DNA of 64,000 bases from Oscillospiraceae bacterium (lineage in GTDB: Bacteria > Bacillota > Clostridia > Oscillospirales > Oscillospiraceae): contig CACYXC010000007.1 of NCBI GenBank assembly GCA_902778285.1, positions 1 to 64,000 of the forward strand, read 5' to 3'. Positions 1 through 8,182 of this stretch are shown here, piece by piece. Numbering within the stretch: position 1 is the first letter of the stretch; every line of letters begins with the position of its first letter. The notes under the pieces were generated by a model. It was not told where the DNA came from. It was given only the letters and a program-made list of their open reading frames with translations, and did no database searches. The position numbers and the translations under genes are program-made.

Positions 1-96
1 TTATTCCCTCTCGCGATTGATATACTCAAAAATGAGAACTTTTTGGGGAGTTCTCATTTTTGATTTTCAAGCTGTCGACACTTTGTCGACAGCTTG
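1..96 (-). repeat. Terminator-associated hairpin element, copy A (cut by window start)
   Basis: This is the visible part of a multi-hairpin repeat seen also at 27131-27292, 32880-33028 and 34612-34737. On the minus strand it starts next to the mogA terminator with hairpin H1 (68-96, a 12-bp stem built on CTGTCGAC/GTCGACAG). Hairpin H2 (27-62, AAAAATGAGAACT stem) follows, and then the first arm of H3 (CGCGAGAGGG) runs off the window edge. Sequence is closest to copy B. A second copy of the mogA terminator hairpin is expected just outside the window if this copy follows the pattern of the other three. Confidence 0.85.
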
Positions 97-124
97 AAGC
101 TCCCTGCTTGAAAGCAGGGAGCTT
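97..124 (-). terminator. Rho-independent terminator of mogA
   Basis: A 28-nt palindrome (GCTCCCTGC stem) lies 22 bp past the mogA stop. It is rich in G/C at its base. On the minus strand it is preceded by an A-rich run and directly followed by repeat copy A, so its U-tract position is occupied by the repeat. The matching second hairpin expected from the other copies would lie outside the window. Confidence 0.75.
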
Positions 125-145
125 TTGTTTGTTTTAAGGAACTGT

Positions 146-661
146 TCAGCCGTGGGCGTGGTCGGTGGAGCCCTCGGCGCAGAGCATCTCCATCGCGTGG
201 CCCAGCGCGTCGAGCACCGCGGCCAGATTCTCCTTCGCGGCCTTCTCGCTGCCGGGCAGGTTGACGATGAGCGTCTTGCCGCGGATACCGGCGGCGCTGC
301 GGCTCAGGCAGCCGCGCGGCGTGATCTGCAGGCTCGCCCAGCGCATCGCCTCGGGGATGCCTCGGGTCTCCCGCTCCACCACGTCCAGCGTGGCCTCCGG
401 CGTCACGTCCCGCTGAGAGAAGCCCGTACCGCCCGTGGTCAGCACCAAGGGGATGTGCTTCTCGTCCGCGCAGCGGATCAGCTCTGCGCTGATCTGCGCG
501 CGCTCATCCGGCAGGATAGAGGTATAGACCACCTCAAAGCCCGCGTCCTCCAGCATGCCGCGGACCGCGGGACCGCTTGTGTCCGCCCGCTCACCGCGAT
601 AGCCCTTGTCGCTGATCGTGATGACCGCCGCGCAATAACTTTTCTTTTCGTGCGTATGCAT
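146..661 (-). CDS. mogA: MogA/MoaB family molybdopterin biosynthesis protein
   Basis: This 171-residue protein has the MoaB/Mog fold signature: a TTGGTG loop near residues 75-80 followed by DVTPEA, and PGSEKA near 136-141. These form the molybdopterin/MPT-binding site. MogA adenylylates molybdopterin before molybdenum insertion, while MoaB paralogues may have lost or altered that role. Sequence alone does not separate the two. The start ATG has an AAGGAG site 7 nt upstream inside the end of the aminotransferase gene, and only 10 bp separate the two genes, so they are probably co-transcribed. No other cofactor genes (moaA, moeA, moaC) are in the window, so the target enzyme is unknown. Confidence 0.85.
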   Translation of the reverse strand: MHTHEKKSYCAAVITISDKGYRGERADTSGPAVRGMLEDAGFEVVYTSILPDERAQISAELIRCADEKHIPLVLTTGGTGFSQRDVTPEATLDVVERETRGIPEAMRWASLQITPRGCLSRSAAGIRGKTLIVNLPGSEKAAKENLAAVLDALGHAMEMLCAEGSTDHAHG

Positions 662-671
662 CGTGCTCTCC

Positions 672-1949
672 TTACTCCGCCGTGAGCTTTTTGAGCGCGG
701 CGAGCTTCAGGCTGGTGCAGAAAATCTCCATGGCCTGCTCGAGCTGCTCCACCGGAGGGAGGGAGGGGGCCACGCGGAGGTTGCTGTCCTGCGGGTCTCT
801 GCCGTAGGGGTAAGTGGCGCCGGCCTTCGTCATGGTCAGGCCCGCCTCTTTGCACAGCCGCCAGGTCTCCATGGCCGTGCCGGGCATGCAGTTGACGCTG
901 ACGAAGTAGCCGCCCACGGGCTTCTCCCAGCGGGCGATGCCGAGCGGGGCGATCTCCCGGTCCAGCGCGTCCAGCACGCAGGCGAATTTCGGTCTCAGGA
1001 TCTCGGCGTGCCGCTTCATCAGGGTCAGCACGCCCTCCCTGTCCCTCAGATAGCGCACATGGCGCAGCTGATTGACCTTGTCGTAGGAGATGATCTGCGC
1101 GTTGAGGAGCTTCTTCATCCAGGCCATGTTCTCCTCGCTGCAGGCAAAGCACGAGATGCCCGCGCCGGGGAAGGTGATCTTGGAGGTGGAGGCGAACTCG
1201 AACACGCGGTCCGCGTGGCCGTATTCGGCGCAGAGGGACAGGATGTCGGGGAAGGGGCGGTATTCCGCCGCGAACTCATGGACACAGTAAGCGTTGTCCC
1301 ACATCAGCAGGAAGTCGTCCGCCGCGGTCTCCATGGCGGCGATGCGGCGTATGGTCTTCTCGCTGTAGACGATGCCGTCGGGATTGGAGAACTTGGGCAC
1401 GCACCACATGCCCTTGACCGCCGGGTTGCGCACCAGCTCCTCCACCAGCTCCATGTCCGGTCCCTCGGAATTCAGGGGGATCGGGATCATCTCCATGCCG
1501 AAGGCCTCGGAGATGGTGAAATGCCGGTCATAGCCGGGCGCGGGGCAGAGCCAGCGCACCTTCTCCAGCTTCGCCCAGGGAGCAGCCCCCTTTCCGCGGC
1601 CGAAGAGATAGACCTTGCTGATCGTGTCGTACATCAGCTGCAGCGAGGCGCTGCCGCCGACAAAGATGTTCTCCGGCCTGACGCCGAGCAGCTCCGCGAA
1701 GAGCCTGCGGCAGGCGGGGATGCCCTCCAGATTGCCGTAGTTGCGCACGTCGATCCCGTCGCTGACATAATCGCTGTCCGAGCGCAGCAGGTCCATCATG
1801 GGCCGGTTCATGTCCAGCTGATCGGTCCCGGGCTTGCCGCGGGCCATGTTCAGCGACAGGCCGCGGCTCTTGAGCTCGTCATAGCGCTCCTGTACCAGTT
1901 TCAGTTCTTCCAGCAGTTCCTCGCGGCTTCTGTCCGCATAGGTCTTCAT
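672..1949 (-). CDS. PLP-dependent aminotransferase, type Ic aspartate aminotransferase-like
   Basis: This 425-residue fold-type I aminotransferase has the PLP lysine in STSKITFPGAG (about residue 257), an NPDG loop near 190 and DNAY near 218. The overall architecture resembles the Aminotran_MocR/type Ic aspartate aminotransferase group rather than classical AspC. The likely reaction is transfer of an amino group between aspartate (or alanine) and 2-oxoglutarate; the real substrate is not fixed by the sequence. An upstream GTG at 1967 is open, but the ATG at 1949 is preferred because AGGAAGG lies 5 nt before it. It is first in a two-gene unit with mogA. Confidence 0.8.
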   Translation of the reverse strand: MKTYADRSREELLEELKLVQERYDELKSRGLSLNMARGKPGTDQLDMNRPMMDLLRSDSDYVSDGIDVRNYGNLEGIPACRRLFAELLGVRPENIFVGGSASLQLMYDTISKVYLFGRGKGAAPWAKLEKVRWLCPAPGYDRHFTISEAFGMEMIPIPLNSEGPDMELVEELVRNPAVKGMWCVPKFSNPDGIVYSEKTIRRIAAMETAADDFLLMWDNAYCVHEFAAEYRPFPDILSLCAEYGHADRVFEFASTSKITFPGAGISCFACSEENMAWMKKLLNAQIISYDKVNQLRHVRYLRDREGVLTLMKRHAEILRPKFACVLDALDREIAPLGIARWEKPVGGYFVSVNCMPGTAMETWRLCKEAGLTMTKAGATYPYGRDPQDSNLRVAPSLPPVEQLEQAMEIFCTSLKLAALKKLTAE

Positions 1950-2122
1950 TTCATCCTTCCTTTCCACTTTGTGATGATCCGAAAACGGGGTCTCACGATG
2001 GAATCATCATAGCATACTCGATGCCTTTGAGCAAGTTTCCTTCGCACTTTTTCCGCACTCCCCCTTTTTCTTTGTTCTCCTCTGTGCTACAATGCATCCA
2101 GAAAACAAAGACGGAGGAACGC

Positions 2123-2905
2123 ATGCAGGCATTCTCGACGCCGGAGCCCTTGACGCTCCGGATGGTACTGATCGTTATAGCGGGGGTCTTTCTGGCCTCT
2201 TTTGTGGACGGGGTCGCCGGGGGCGGCGGCATCATCTCGGTGCCCACCTACTTTTTTGCCGGGCTCCCCGCCCACCTCGCTCTGGGCACCAACAAGCTCT
2301 CCTCCTGCATCGGCACCGCCGTGTCCGCCGGGCGCTTTGTCAAAAACGGCTATGTGGACTGGAAGCTGGGCATCCCCTCGATCCTGCTGGCGCTGCTCGG
2401 CTCCCACTGGGGGACGCTGCTGCAGCTTTCGCTGGACGAAAAGGTCCTCAAATGGCTGCTGCTGATCGTGCTGCCCATCGTCGCCGTCGTGGTCCTGCGG
2501 CAGCGGCAGCTGCCCGAGGAGCGGCGGGAGATGGACGAGCGCAGGCGTGCCGCCGTGGTGTGCCTCGCCTCCTTCGTCATCGGCGGCTACGACGGCTTCT
2601 ACGGCCCCGGGACCGGGACCTTCCTGCTGCTGATCTTCTGCACGCTGGCGGGCCTCGATCTGCGCACGGCCTCCGGCAACGTCAAGCTTGTGAATCTGGC
2701 CAGCAACCTCGGCTCGGTCTTCACCTCGCTCATGAACGGCAAGGTGTTTTTGCTGCTGGGTCTGATCGGCGCGGCAGCCTCCGTCGCCGGGCACTATATC
2801 GGCTCCGGCCTCGCCATCAAGGACGGCTCGCGCGTCGTGCGGCCGGTCGTCCTGCTGGTGCTGGTATTGCTGGCGGTCAAGGTCGTCTCCGAGCTTTTTG
2901 CGTGA
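2123..2905 (+). CDS. TauE/SafE family membrane permease
   Basis: This is a 260-residue, almost entirely hydrophobic protein with about eight predicted membrane segments. The family-typical glycine-rich stretches are VDGVAGGGGG-like near residue 30 and GGYDGFYGPGTGTF near residue 160, one in each half of the internally duplicated fold. TauE/SafE proteins export or import sulfite, sulfonates, sulfoacetate or other small organic anions; the substrate cannot be told here. The start is set at the ATG with CGGAGGAACGC before it, although the frame is open further upstream. It is followed 16 bp later by an amino acid racemase gene, suggesting co-transcription. Confidence 0.8.
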   Translation: MQAFSTPEPLTLRMVLIVIAGVFLASFVDGVAGGGGIISVPTYFFAGLPAHLALGTNKLSSCIGTAVSAGRFVKNGYVDWKLGIPSILLALLGSHWGTLLQLSLDEKVLKWLLLIVLPIVAVVVLRQRQLPEERREMDERRRAAVVCLASFVIGGYDGFYGPGTGTFLLLIFCTLAGLDLRTASGNVKLVNLASNLGSVFTSLMNGKVFLLLGLIGAAASVAGHYIGSGLAIKDGSRVVRPVVLLVLVLLAVKVVSELFA

Positions 2906-2921
2906 GAGAAAGGCGGAACAG

Positions 2922-3626
2922 ATGAAAAAAACCATAGGGATTCTGGGCGGCATGGGCCCGCTGGCCACGGCGGACCTGCTCATCAAGATCGTGACCATGA
3001 CCAAAGCCGCCTGTGACAACGAGCATATCCGCGTCTTTGTGGACGACAACGCCGCCATCCCCGACCGGACCGCCGCCATCCTGCACGGCGGCGAGGACCC
3101 CGTGCCGGAGATGCTCTCCGCCCTGCGGAACCTGGAAAAGTGCGGGGCGGACTGCCTGCTCATGCCCTGCAACACGGCGCATTATTTCCTGCCGCGTCTG
3201 CAGGCGGAGACGGAGATCCCCTTCATCAACGTGCTCAGCGTGACGTCGGAGCGCTGCGCCGACCTCCATCCCGGCAAAACCGCCGCGATCCTCGCGACCA
3301 CGGGCACGCTCGCCACGGGTCTGTATCAGAAGGAGCTGAATGCGCAGGGCGTTCCCTTTCTCGTTCCGAACGAGGAGGAGCAGGCCAAACTCATGCACCT
3401 GATCTACGATCTGGTCAAGGCCTCCCTGCCGCTGCGGCCCGCCGCCCAGGACTGGCGCAGCGTGCTGGACGGTCTGCGCGGGCGCGGCGCGGACTACTTC
3501 ATCCTCGGCTGCACGGAGCTGCCGATCGTCGCGAGCACGCTGGAGGAGGAGGGGCCCTTCGTGGACCCGACCGAGGAGATGGCCCGCGCGGCGATCCTCT
3601 TCTGCGGCTATGAGGTGAAGGAATAA
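2922..3626 (+). CDS. Aspartate/glutamate racemase family protein
   Basis: This 234-residue cofactor-independent racemase has the N-terminal GGMGPLATADL motif and the two catalytic cysteines in MPCNTAH (near residue 80) and LGCTELP (near 190). Such enzymes interconvert L- and D-amino acids by a two-cysteine mechanism. The family includes aspartate racemase, YgeA/RacX broad-spectrum racemases and hydantoin racemases, and this one is closest in motifs to the aspartate/YgeA branch. The ATG at 2922 has GAAAGGCGG upstream; the open frame begins a little earlier with TTG inside the exporter gene. Its place behind the TauE-like gene may be only positional. Confidence 0.85.
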   Translation: MKKTIGILGGMGPLATADLLIKIVTMTKAACDNEHIRVFVDDNAAIPDRTAAILHGGEDPVPEMLSALRNLEKCGADCLLMPCNTAHYFLPRLQAETEIPFINVLSVTSERCADLHPGKTAAILATTGTLATGLYQKELNAQGVPFLVPNEEEQAKLMHLIYDLVKASLPLRPAAQDWRSVLDGLRGRGADYFILGCTELPIVASTLEEEGPFVDPTEEMARAAILFCGYEVKE

Positions 3627-3630
3627 GAAA

Positions 3631-3663
3631 GTCATCCTTCGCCGCTTCTCGCTTCAGGATGAC
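3631..3663. repeat. Short palindromic repeat remnant (GTCATCCT family)
   Basis: GTCATCCT at the left and AGGATGAC at the right bracket a short GC-rich centre. The ends match the longer GTCATCCTGAG-type palindromes at 54357-54427 and 59006-59082. It lies between the racemase stop and the terminator. Confidence 0.55.
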
Positions 3664-3688
3664 AGGCTCGTTTTTTCATCAATATCAA

Positions 3689-3714
3689 AACGGGGAGTGA
3701 GACACATCCCCGTT
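3689..3714. terminator. Bidirectional terminator between convergent genes
   Basis: An AACGGGGA/TCCCCGTT stem with a 10-nt loop is followed by a T-run on the plus strand and by TTTTGAT on the minus strand. It can serve both the racemase gene (plus) and the peptidase gene (minus), which ends 7 bp to the right. Confidence 0.8.
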
Positions 3715-3720
3715 CGTTTT

Positions 3721-4971
3721 TTATTCGGCGTCGAAGTCGTACTCCCAGACCGGGTGGGCGGGGAGCGCGTCGAGATCCATGTCCACGTTCAGCGAGCCGC
3801 CCGCGCCCTCATACTGGAAATGCCACCACTCGGTGCTCAAAAGCGTAAAGCCGGACTCCAGCATGACCTTCGTCATGTACTCCATGTTCTCGCGCACGAC
3901 GTCGGACCACTGCTTGCTGTTGAAGCGGGCGGCGTCGTTGGAGAAGGTGTGCATCGGGGTCGGCATGACCAGCTCCTTGCCGGTCTTGAGGTCGATGAGG
4001 CTCATGTCGATGGCGCGGCCGAGCTGATGCCAGGAGTTGCCGGAGTAGGGATTGGCGATGAACCAGGCGTTCTGCACCGCGTCATAGAGCTTGAACTGCG
4101 CGGCCTTGGGCCGGTAGGCGTCGTAGACCTTGATGGTGTAGCCGTCCTCCCGGAAGCGATCGTAGGCGATGCGCAGGTGATTTGCCGTCTGCTCCTCCAT
4201 CATCGGGATGGGCGGGTAGAGGCTCTCGCCGGTGATATTGTTGCGGCTGGCAAAGAGGATGTCAAACTCGGCCTCCGGCAGGAAGACGCGCAGATCCACG
4301 CCGCCCTGCACCGTGCGGTAGCTGCTGTCGCAGCAGAGATAGCGCACCGGGGCGTAGACAAAGCGGCCGATCGGCAGCTTGCAGAGGTAGTAGTCCCCTT
4401 CCCTGCCGTACACCGTGACCTGCGTGCCGGCGGTCAGCATGTAGACCAGATGCGCGTCCTCCTCCGGGAGGCTGCGGCACTCGAGCTGCCGGGCGGCGCA
4501 GGTGAAAAGCGGCCGCTTCTCCAGCTCCAGAAACTTCGCCCGCTCGGTGCGCTCGCGCAGATAGGCCTTGTCGCGCTTCTCCTTTGCCTCGGCGTCCACC
4601 GGGTCGATCATCCAGGAGCTGACCCAGACCTCCATGCCGCCGGGCAGCGCGAGCTTTGTGTACTCCCCGCTCTCGCCGAGGAACGCCGCCTGCACCCCGT
4701 CCGGGATCACGCCGAGAAAGCCGTCCGCCGGCTCGCCGGGGGCGGAATAGCAGTTCGTCATGCCCACGGTGGTCTCATAGAGCACCGCGTCCGGCGCAAA
4801 GCTCGGCACCGGCGTCATCTCCGGCGTGGGAGGCGTGGTCGGCACGACGACCTCCGCCGCCGGCTTCTGCACGCCGCAGCCGGGCAGCAGGGGCGCGAGC
4901 CCCGCGGCCGCAAGCCCCGCGGCCATGGCCGCGCCGCCGCGCAAAAACTCTCGTCTTGTCATCTTTCCCAT
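3721..4971 (-). CDS. Exported M15D (VanX/DdpX-like) D-Ala-D-Ala dipeptidase-like protein
   Basis: About 416 residues. The N-terminus carries a twin-arginine motif (TRREFLRGG), a hydrophobic alanine-rich stretch and a cysteine in PGCG that could be a lipidation site. The middle holds SH3-like sequence (two WVSSW/VYAPVRYL-type segments), suggesting binding to the wall. The C-terminal third is the peptidase: SWHQLGRAID supplies the H-x6-D zinc ligands, and STEWWHF supplies the catalytic Glu and third ligand. VanX-type enzymes cut D-Ala-D-Ala; peptidoglycan recycling or remodelling is more likely here than vancomycin resistance, since no vanH/A genes are near. The ATG at 4971 has GAGGAG 7 nt upstream. 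It follows the SLH/transglutaminase gene by 12 bp. Confidence 0.8.
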   Translation of the reverse strand: MGKMTRREFLRGGAAMAAGLAAAGLAPLLPGCGVQKPAAEVVVPTTPPTPEMTPVPSFAPDAVLYETTVGMTNCYSAPGEPADGFLGVIPDGVQAAFLGESGEYTKLALPGGMEVWVSSWMIDPVDAEAKEKRDKAYLRERTERAKFLELEKRPLFTCAARQLECRSLPEEDAHLVYMLTAGTQVTVYGREGDYYLCKLPIGRFVYAPVRYLCCDSSYRTVQGGVDLRVFLPEAEFDILFASRNNITGESLYPPIPMMEEQTANHLRIAYDRFREDGYTIKVYDAYRPKAAQFKLYDAVQNAWFIANPYSGNSWHQLGRAIDMSLIDLKTGKELVMPTPMHTFSNDAARFNSKQWSDVVRENMEYMTKVMLESGFTLLSTEWWHFQYEGAGGSLNVDMDLDALPAHPVWEYDFDAE

Positions 4972-4983
4972 TGCCGTCACTCC

Positions 4984-6480
4984 TCAGGGCCTCACGTAGG
5001 CCCAGTTGGCGAGCTCCTTATAGCTCTTGTCATAGTAGTACAGATCGCCCATGCCCGGGTGGGCCATGGAAAGCTCGGTATCGAAGATATGCGGCTCGCC
5101 GTTTCGCTCGATCTCCACCCAGCCGTGCGGGGCGTAGTTGGAGCCCACGTGCCCGGAGTACACGACCGCGTCCACGCCGATGGCGCGCACCAGCATGCAG
5201 TAGGCCGAGGCGTAGCTGTAGCAGTTGCCCTTGCCGGTGGCCAGCATGTCCGCCGCCTCGTCCAGGAGCCAGGAGGTGTCGCCCGCCTCGTAGGGCGCGC
5301 GGCGCACATATTTGAAGTTGTCGCGCACGTAGCGGAACAGGGTCAGCAGCTGCTCCTCGGTGTCCATGCCCTCGACGAGCACCTTGCTGAGCGTCTCCGC
5401 CACCAGGGCGTCCAGCTCCGCGTTGCCGGAGGTATACCAGCCGTCCTTGTCGAAGTGGAGATTGCCCACGTCGGCATTGCGCAGGATGCGCCCGTCCGGC
5501 CCGATCCAGCTCAGGCGCCAGCCCATCTGGCGCTTGCCCTCGGGCAGCTTCTCGGCGGGCTCGCTCGCGGTCCAGATCTCCTTGCCGAGCATCATGCTGA
5601 ATTCGTGCGGGATGCAGGCCTCGATCATGTCCCAGTAGCCCTCCTCCGTCGGGTAGAGGTCCACGGGAGAGCCCACCTGCAGCAGGCGGGCGCCGGGCCG
5701 CTCGGAGCGGCCGGTGATGCGGTTGATGAGCGACGCGGTCTGCACGCGCGTCAGGATCTCGTCGGCTTTGACCTTGACCTTCTCCCCGCTCTCGATCCAG
5801 CCCTGCTCGGCCGCGGTGCAGCAGGCCTCATAGAAGGGCTGGCCCTTCTCCAGATCGGCGAAAGCATAGTCCTCCTTCGCGGCGGGATAGAGCGCTGCCA
5901 GCATCTCCAGCAGCTCCCCGCGGGTGATGGACTCGTCCGGGTGCAGGCGGCTGCCCGTCACGACGCCGAGGTCTTTCAGGGCGGCGGCCGCCTTGGTATA
6001 GGAGGCTTTTTTCGGCACGTCCAGGAAGCTGCCGCTGCCGGAGGGCTTGCCCAGCAGGATGTGCAGCATATTCACCGCGTCGGAGCGCAGCATCGGGTCC
6101 TGCGGCCGGTAGTATCCGTCCCCGTCGGGGAAGAGATAGACCGGGTGCTCGTCGGTCATCAGCGCGATGGCGTAGTCCGCCGCGTACCACACATCCTCAT
6201 AGACGGTGATGGTCTCGCGCTTTTCGGCGTTGCCCTGCTCATCCCGCCAATGGAGGAAGGTGTAGCCCTTCTGCTCTACGCCGTCGAGGATCGCGTGCTC
6301 CCGGCCGATGCGCACCTTGGCGACGATCTCTTCGTCCGGCGTCAGATAGTGCACGTAGGCCCAGTCGTTGCTGTAGTAATAGGCGTAGGCCGCGCCGAGC
6401 AGCACCAGCACAAACAGGAGCGTCAGCGTGACAGCCAGATAGATCTTATACGAAAGCTTTCTGCGGTGAGTGGTATTCAT
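4984..6480 (-). CDS. Membrane-anchored SLH and transglutaminase-like domain protein
   Basis: 498 residues. One N-terminal membrane segment (about residues 13-35) has a short basic cytoplasmic tail, so the rest is outside the cell. Residues about 95-260 hold S-layer homology repeats (the LGVVTGSRLHPDESITRGE pattern). The C-terminus is a transglutaminase-like cysteine protease fold with the triad Cys in GKGNCYSYA, His in APHGWVEI and Asp in FDTELS. It may be a peptidase or amidase acting on wall or surface protein; the true reaction is not known from sequence. The SLH repeats suggest attachment to secondary wall polymer. It is probably co-transcribed with the downstream VanX-like gene, giving a cell-wall pair. 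Confidence 0.8.
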   Translation of the reverse strand: MNTTHRRKLSYKIYLAVTLTLLFVLVLLGAAYAYYYSNDWAYVHYLTPDEEIVAKVRIGREHAILDGVEQKGYTFLHWRDEQGNAEKRETITVYEDVWYAADYAIALMTDEHPVYLFPDGDGYYRPQDPMLRSDAVNMLHILLGKPSGSGSFLDVPKKASYTKAAAALKDLGVVTGSRLHPDESITRGELLEMLAALYPAAKEDYAFADLEKGQPFYEACCTAAEQGWIESGEKVKVKADEILTRVQTASLINRITGRSERPGARLLQVGSPVDLYPTEEGYWDMIEACIPHEFSMMLGKEIWTASEPAEKLPEGKRQMGWRLSWIGPDGRILRNADVGNLHFDKDGWYTSGNAELDALVAETLSKVLVEGMDTEEQLLTLFRYVRDNFKYVRRAPYEAGDTSWLLDEAADMLATGKGNCYSYASAYCMLVRAIGVDAVVYSGHVGSNYAPHGWVEIERNGEPHIFDTELSMAHPGMGDLYYYDKSYKELANWAYVRP

Positions 6481-6600
6481 GGACAGGAACCGGTCTTTCT
6501 ATGTAAAATGATTGGTGACAAGTGGAAACAATTTAGTATATCACGTACGTTTATTTTTTTCCACTCTTTTCTTTCGTTTTTTCCCGAATACCCGCAGACA

Positions 6601-6640
6601 GCCGGCAGGGCCCGCACGAACTCGTGCGGGCCCTGCCGGC
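6601..6640. repeat. Long perfect GC-rich palindrome
   Basis: A 40-nt inverted repeat with a 19-bp stem (GCCGGCAGGGCCCGCACGA) and a 2-nt loop. It lies about 90 bp downstream of the GyrI-like gene and upstream of the transglutaminase gene. No clear T-run adjoins it, so it may be a weak terminator or another palindromic repeat. The rest of 6481-6728 has nothing else recognisable apart from the AT-rich promoter region of the transglutaminase gene. Confidence 0.6.
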
Positions 6641-6728
6641 GCTTATGCGCAGTTCACTCTATACGCTTTTCCATCAAGAGGCGGCTGCCGTCCTCCCGGC
6701 CCGGTCTTCTCCGGATCGGGCGTTTTCC

Positions 6729-7190
6729 TTACAGTCTTCGGATCGGGAAACACATATAGTCCTTCCCGGTCTGCGGATCGGTAAAGTCATGCGCGGCCCC
6801 GGCGAGCGGGATGCCGTTGTCCTCCATGTACCGCAGTACCTGTGAGAAGCTGTCCTCGTTTTCGCGCTCGGCGCGGAGATACTCACAGCCGGGAACGACC
6901 CACTTCGTCCATCCCTCCGGGGCCTCCGCCCCGTCCTCGCACTCGACGCCGGCCAGGTACAGTCCCTTCTCGAAGCTCTCCCAGGGCCGGAAGGAGCGGG
7001 AGAGATCGGGCATCGCGCCCCATACGCCGACAAGCTGACCGTTCCCGTCCTTCTTCGCGAGCGCGGCGACCTCCGCGAAATGGGTATTCGCCTCGTTCCA
7101 CAGTCGCCGGATGAAGCCCTCGCCCTCCGCGGTGGAGCCCTCTTTTCCGATGACCGTAAAGGATTCTTTTCTGCATGTCTCGATCTTCAT
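6729..7190 (-). CDS. GyrI-like small-molecule-binding domain protein
   Basis: This 153-residue protein is made only of a GyrI/AraC effector-binding (SOUL/HemeBP-like) domain. It starts with a KIETCRKESFTVIG strand and ends with a DFTDPQTGKDYMCFPI segment typical of the family. There is no DNA-binding domain. Such stand-alone proteins bind or hydrolyse hydrophobic cyclopropanoid or drug-like ligands, or act as effector proteins; the role here is unknown. The ATG at 7190 lies 10 nt after AGGAGGG; a GTG three codons upstream is too close to that site. Gene order does not suggest a partner. Confidence 0.75.
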   Translation of the reverse strand: MKIETCRKESFTVIGKEGSTAEGEGFIRRLWNEANTHFAEVAALAKKDGNGQLVGVWGAMPDLSRSFRPWESFEKGLYLAGVECEDGAEAPEGWTKWVVPGCEYLRAERENEDSFSQVLRYMEDNGIPLAGAAHDFTDPQTGKDYMCFPIRRL

Positions 7191-7276
7191 TCTCCGCACG
7201 CCCTCCTGTCGAAGATCGTCCCCTGCTATCCGCGGGCCTCAGCGGAAGAGCCGCCATGGCGGCACCTTCTTCTCAC

Positions 7277-8182
7277 TCAGGGGGAAGTAGCGTCGATGCG
7301 CGCGAAGTCCTCCGCCTCCCGCTGCGGATTCCGGATCGCGTCCATGATGCGGCAGACAAGGCCGGTGCGTCCGAAGGGCGTCATCAGGTAATAGCCGTCC
7401 ACCAGCTCATGCATCTGCCGGGCGGCCGCAAGGGAGATCTCCAGCGCCAGGGCCTCGCCCTGCTCACGGTCCGCGCCCTCATAGCGCGCGACGATGGCGT
7501 CGTCCACGATCACGCCGTGGACTTCCCGCTGCAGATAGACGGCGTTTCGCCCGGAGACGATGGGCAGGATGCCGCCGAGCAGCTTCCCGTTCAGTTCCCC
7601 GCGGGCCTTCCGCAGGTTATCCAGCGCGCGCTGCGTCAGCACCGGCTGGGTCAGAAAGCCGACGGCGCCGTTTTCCTCCTTCTCCCGCGCAAGCTTCAGC
7701 TCCATGTCAAAGTTGCGGGCGTTGACGTTCAGCGCCGCGAACAGCCGCAGCGGAAGCCCCAGCTCGCGCACGCGCCGCAGAAGCTCCCTCGAGTGGAAGT
7801 GATAGACCCCGCGGGCCTCCTCCCGGTATTCCGGCGGCACCGGATCGCCGGTGACGAGCAGCATGTTCTCGATCCCTTCGGCTACGAAGCCGAAGAGCAG
7901 CGACTGCACGGCGATCCAGTTGCGGTCACGGCAGCTCATATGCGGCAGACTTTCCATGCCGAGCTCACGCCGCAGCTTGCAGGCCATCAGCCCCGCGTCC
8001 GCGCGCACGCGGCCCATCGGGCAATCGGCCACGGTGATGAGCTCCGCCCCGTGCTCGCGCAGCTCGCGGGCGCCCGCCATGAACTTCGTCACGTCCGGCC
8101 CGGCCGGGCTGTCCAGCTCCACGGCGAAGGGACGCTTCGCGCTGTCGCACAGCGCATCCCAGAAATTGCTGCTGTTTTCCAT
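7277..8182 (-). CDS. metF: Methylenetetrahydrofolate reductase family protein
   Basis: 301 residues with the MetF TIM-barrel pattern: N-terminal VELDSPAG in place of the usual substrate-binding FEVxPP segment, and LLVTGDPV near residue 115 for the FAD region. It reduces methylene-THF to methyl-THF, which supplies the methyl group for the adjoining methionine synthase. The start ATG overlaps the metH stop (TAATG), so translation is coupled. As in other anaerobes, the physiological electron donor could be ferredoxin or another flavoprotein rather than NADH. Annotation as MetF is supported by position as well as by motifs. Confidence 0.85.
   Translation of the reverse strand: MENSSNFWDALCDSAKRPFAVELDSPAGPDVTKFMAGARELREHGAELITVADCPMGRVRADAGLMACKLRRELGMESLPHMSCRDRNWIAVQSLLFGFVAEGIENMLLVTGDPVPPEYREEARGVYHFHSRELLRRVRELGLPLRLFAALNVNARNFDMELKLAREKEENGAVGFLTQPVLTQRALDNLRKARGELNGKLLGGILPIVSGRNAVYLQREVHGVIVDDAIVARYEGADREQGEALALEISLAAARQMHELVDGYYLMTPFGRTGLVCRIMDAIRNPQREAEDFARIDATSP

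Noticed and set aside
3721..4971. Vancomycin resistance operon
   Set aside because: Only a VanX-like peptidase is present; no vanH, vanA-type ligase or vanRS neighbour exists.
3697..6759. A very long open frame on the plus strand over the peptidase and transglutaminase genes
   Set aside because: It is antisense to two well-supported genes, has no domain pattern and is rich in the Arg/His/Gly/Ala typical of shadow frames in high-GC DNA.
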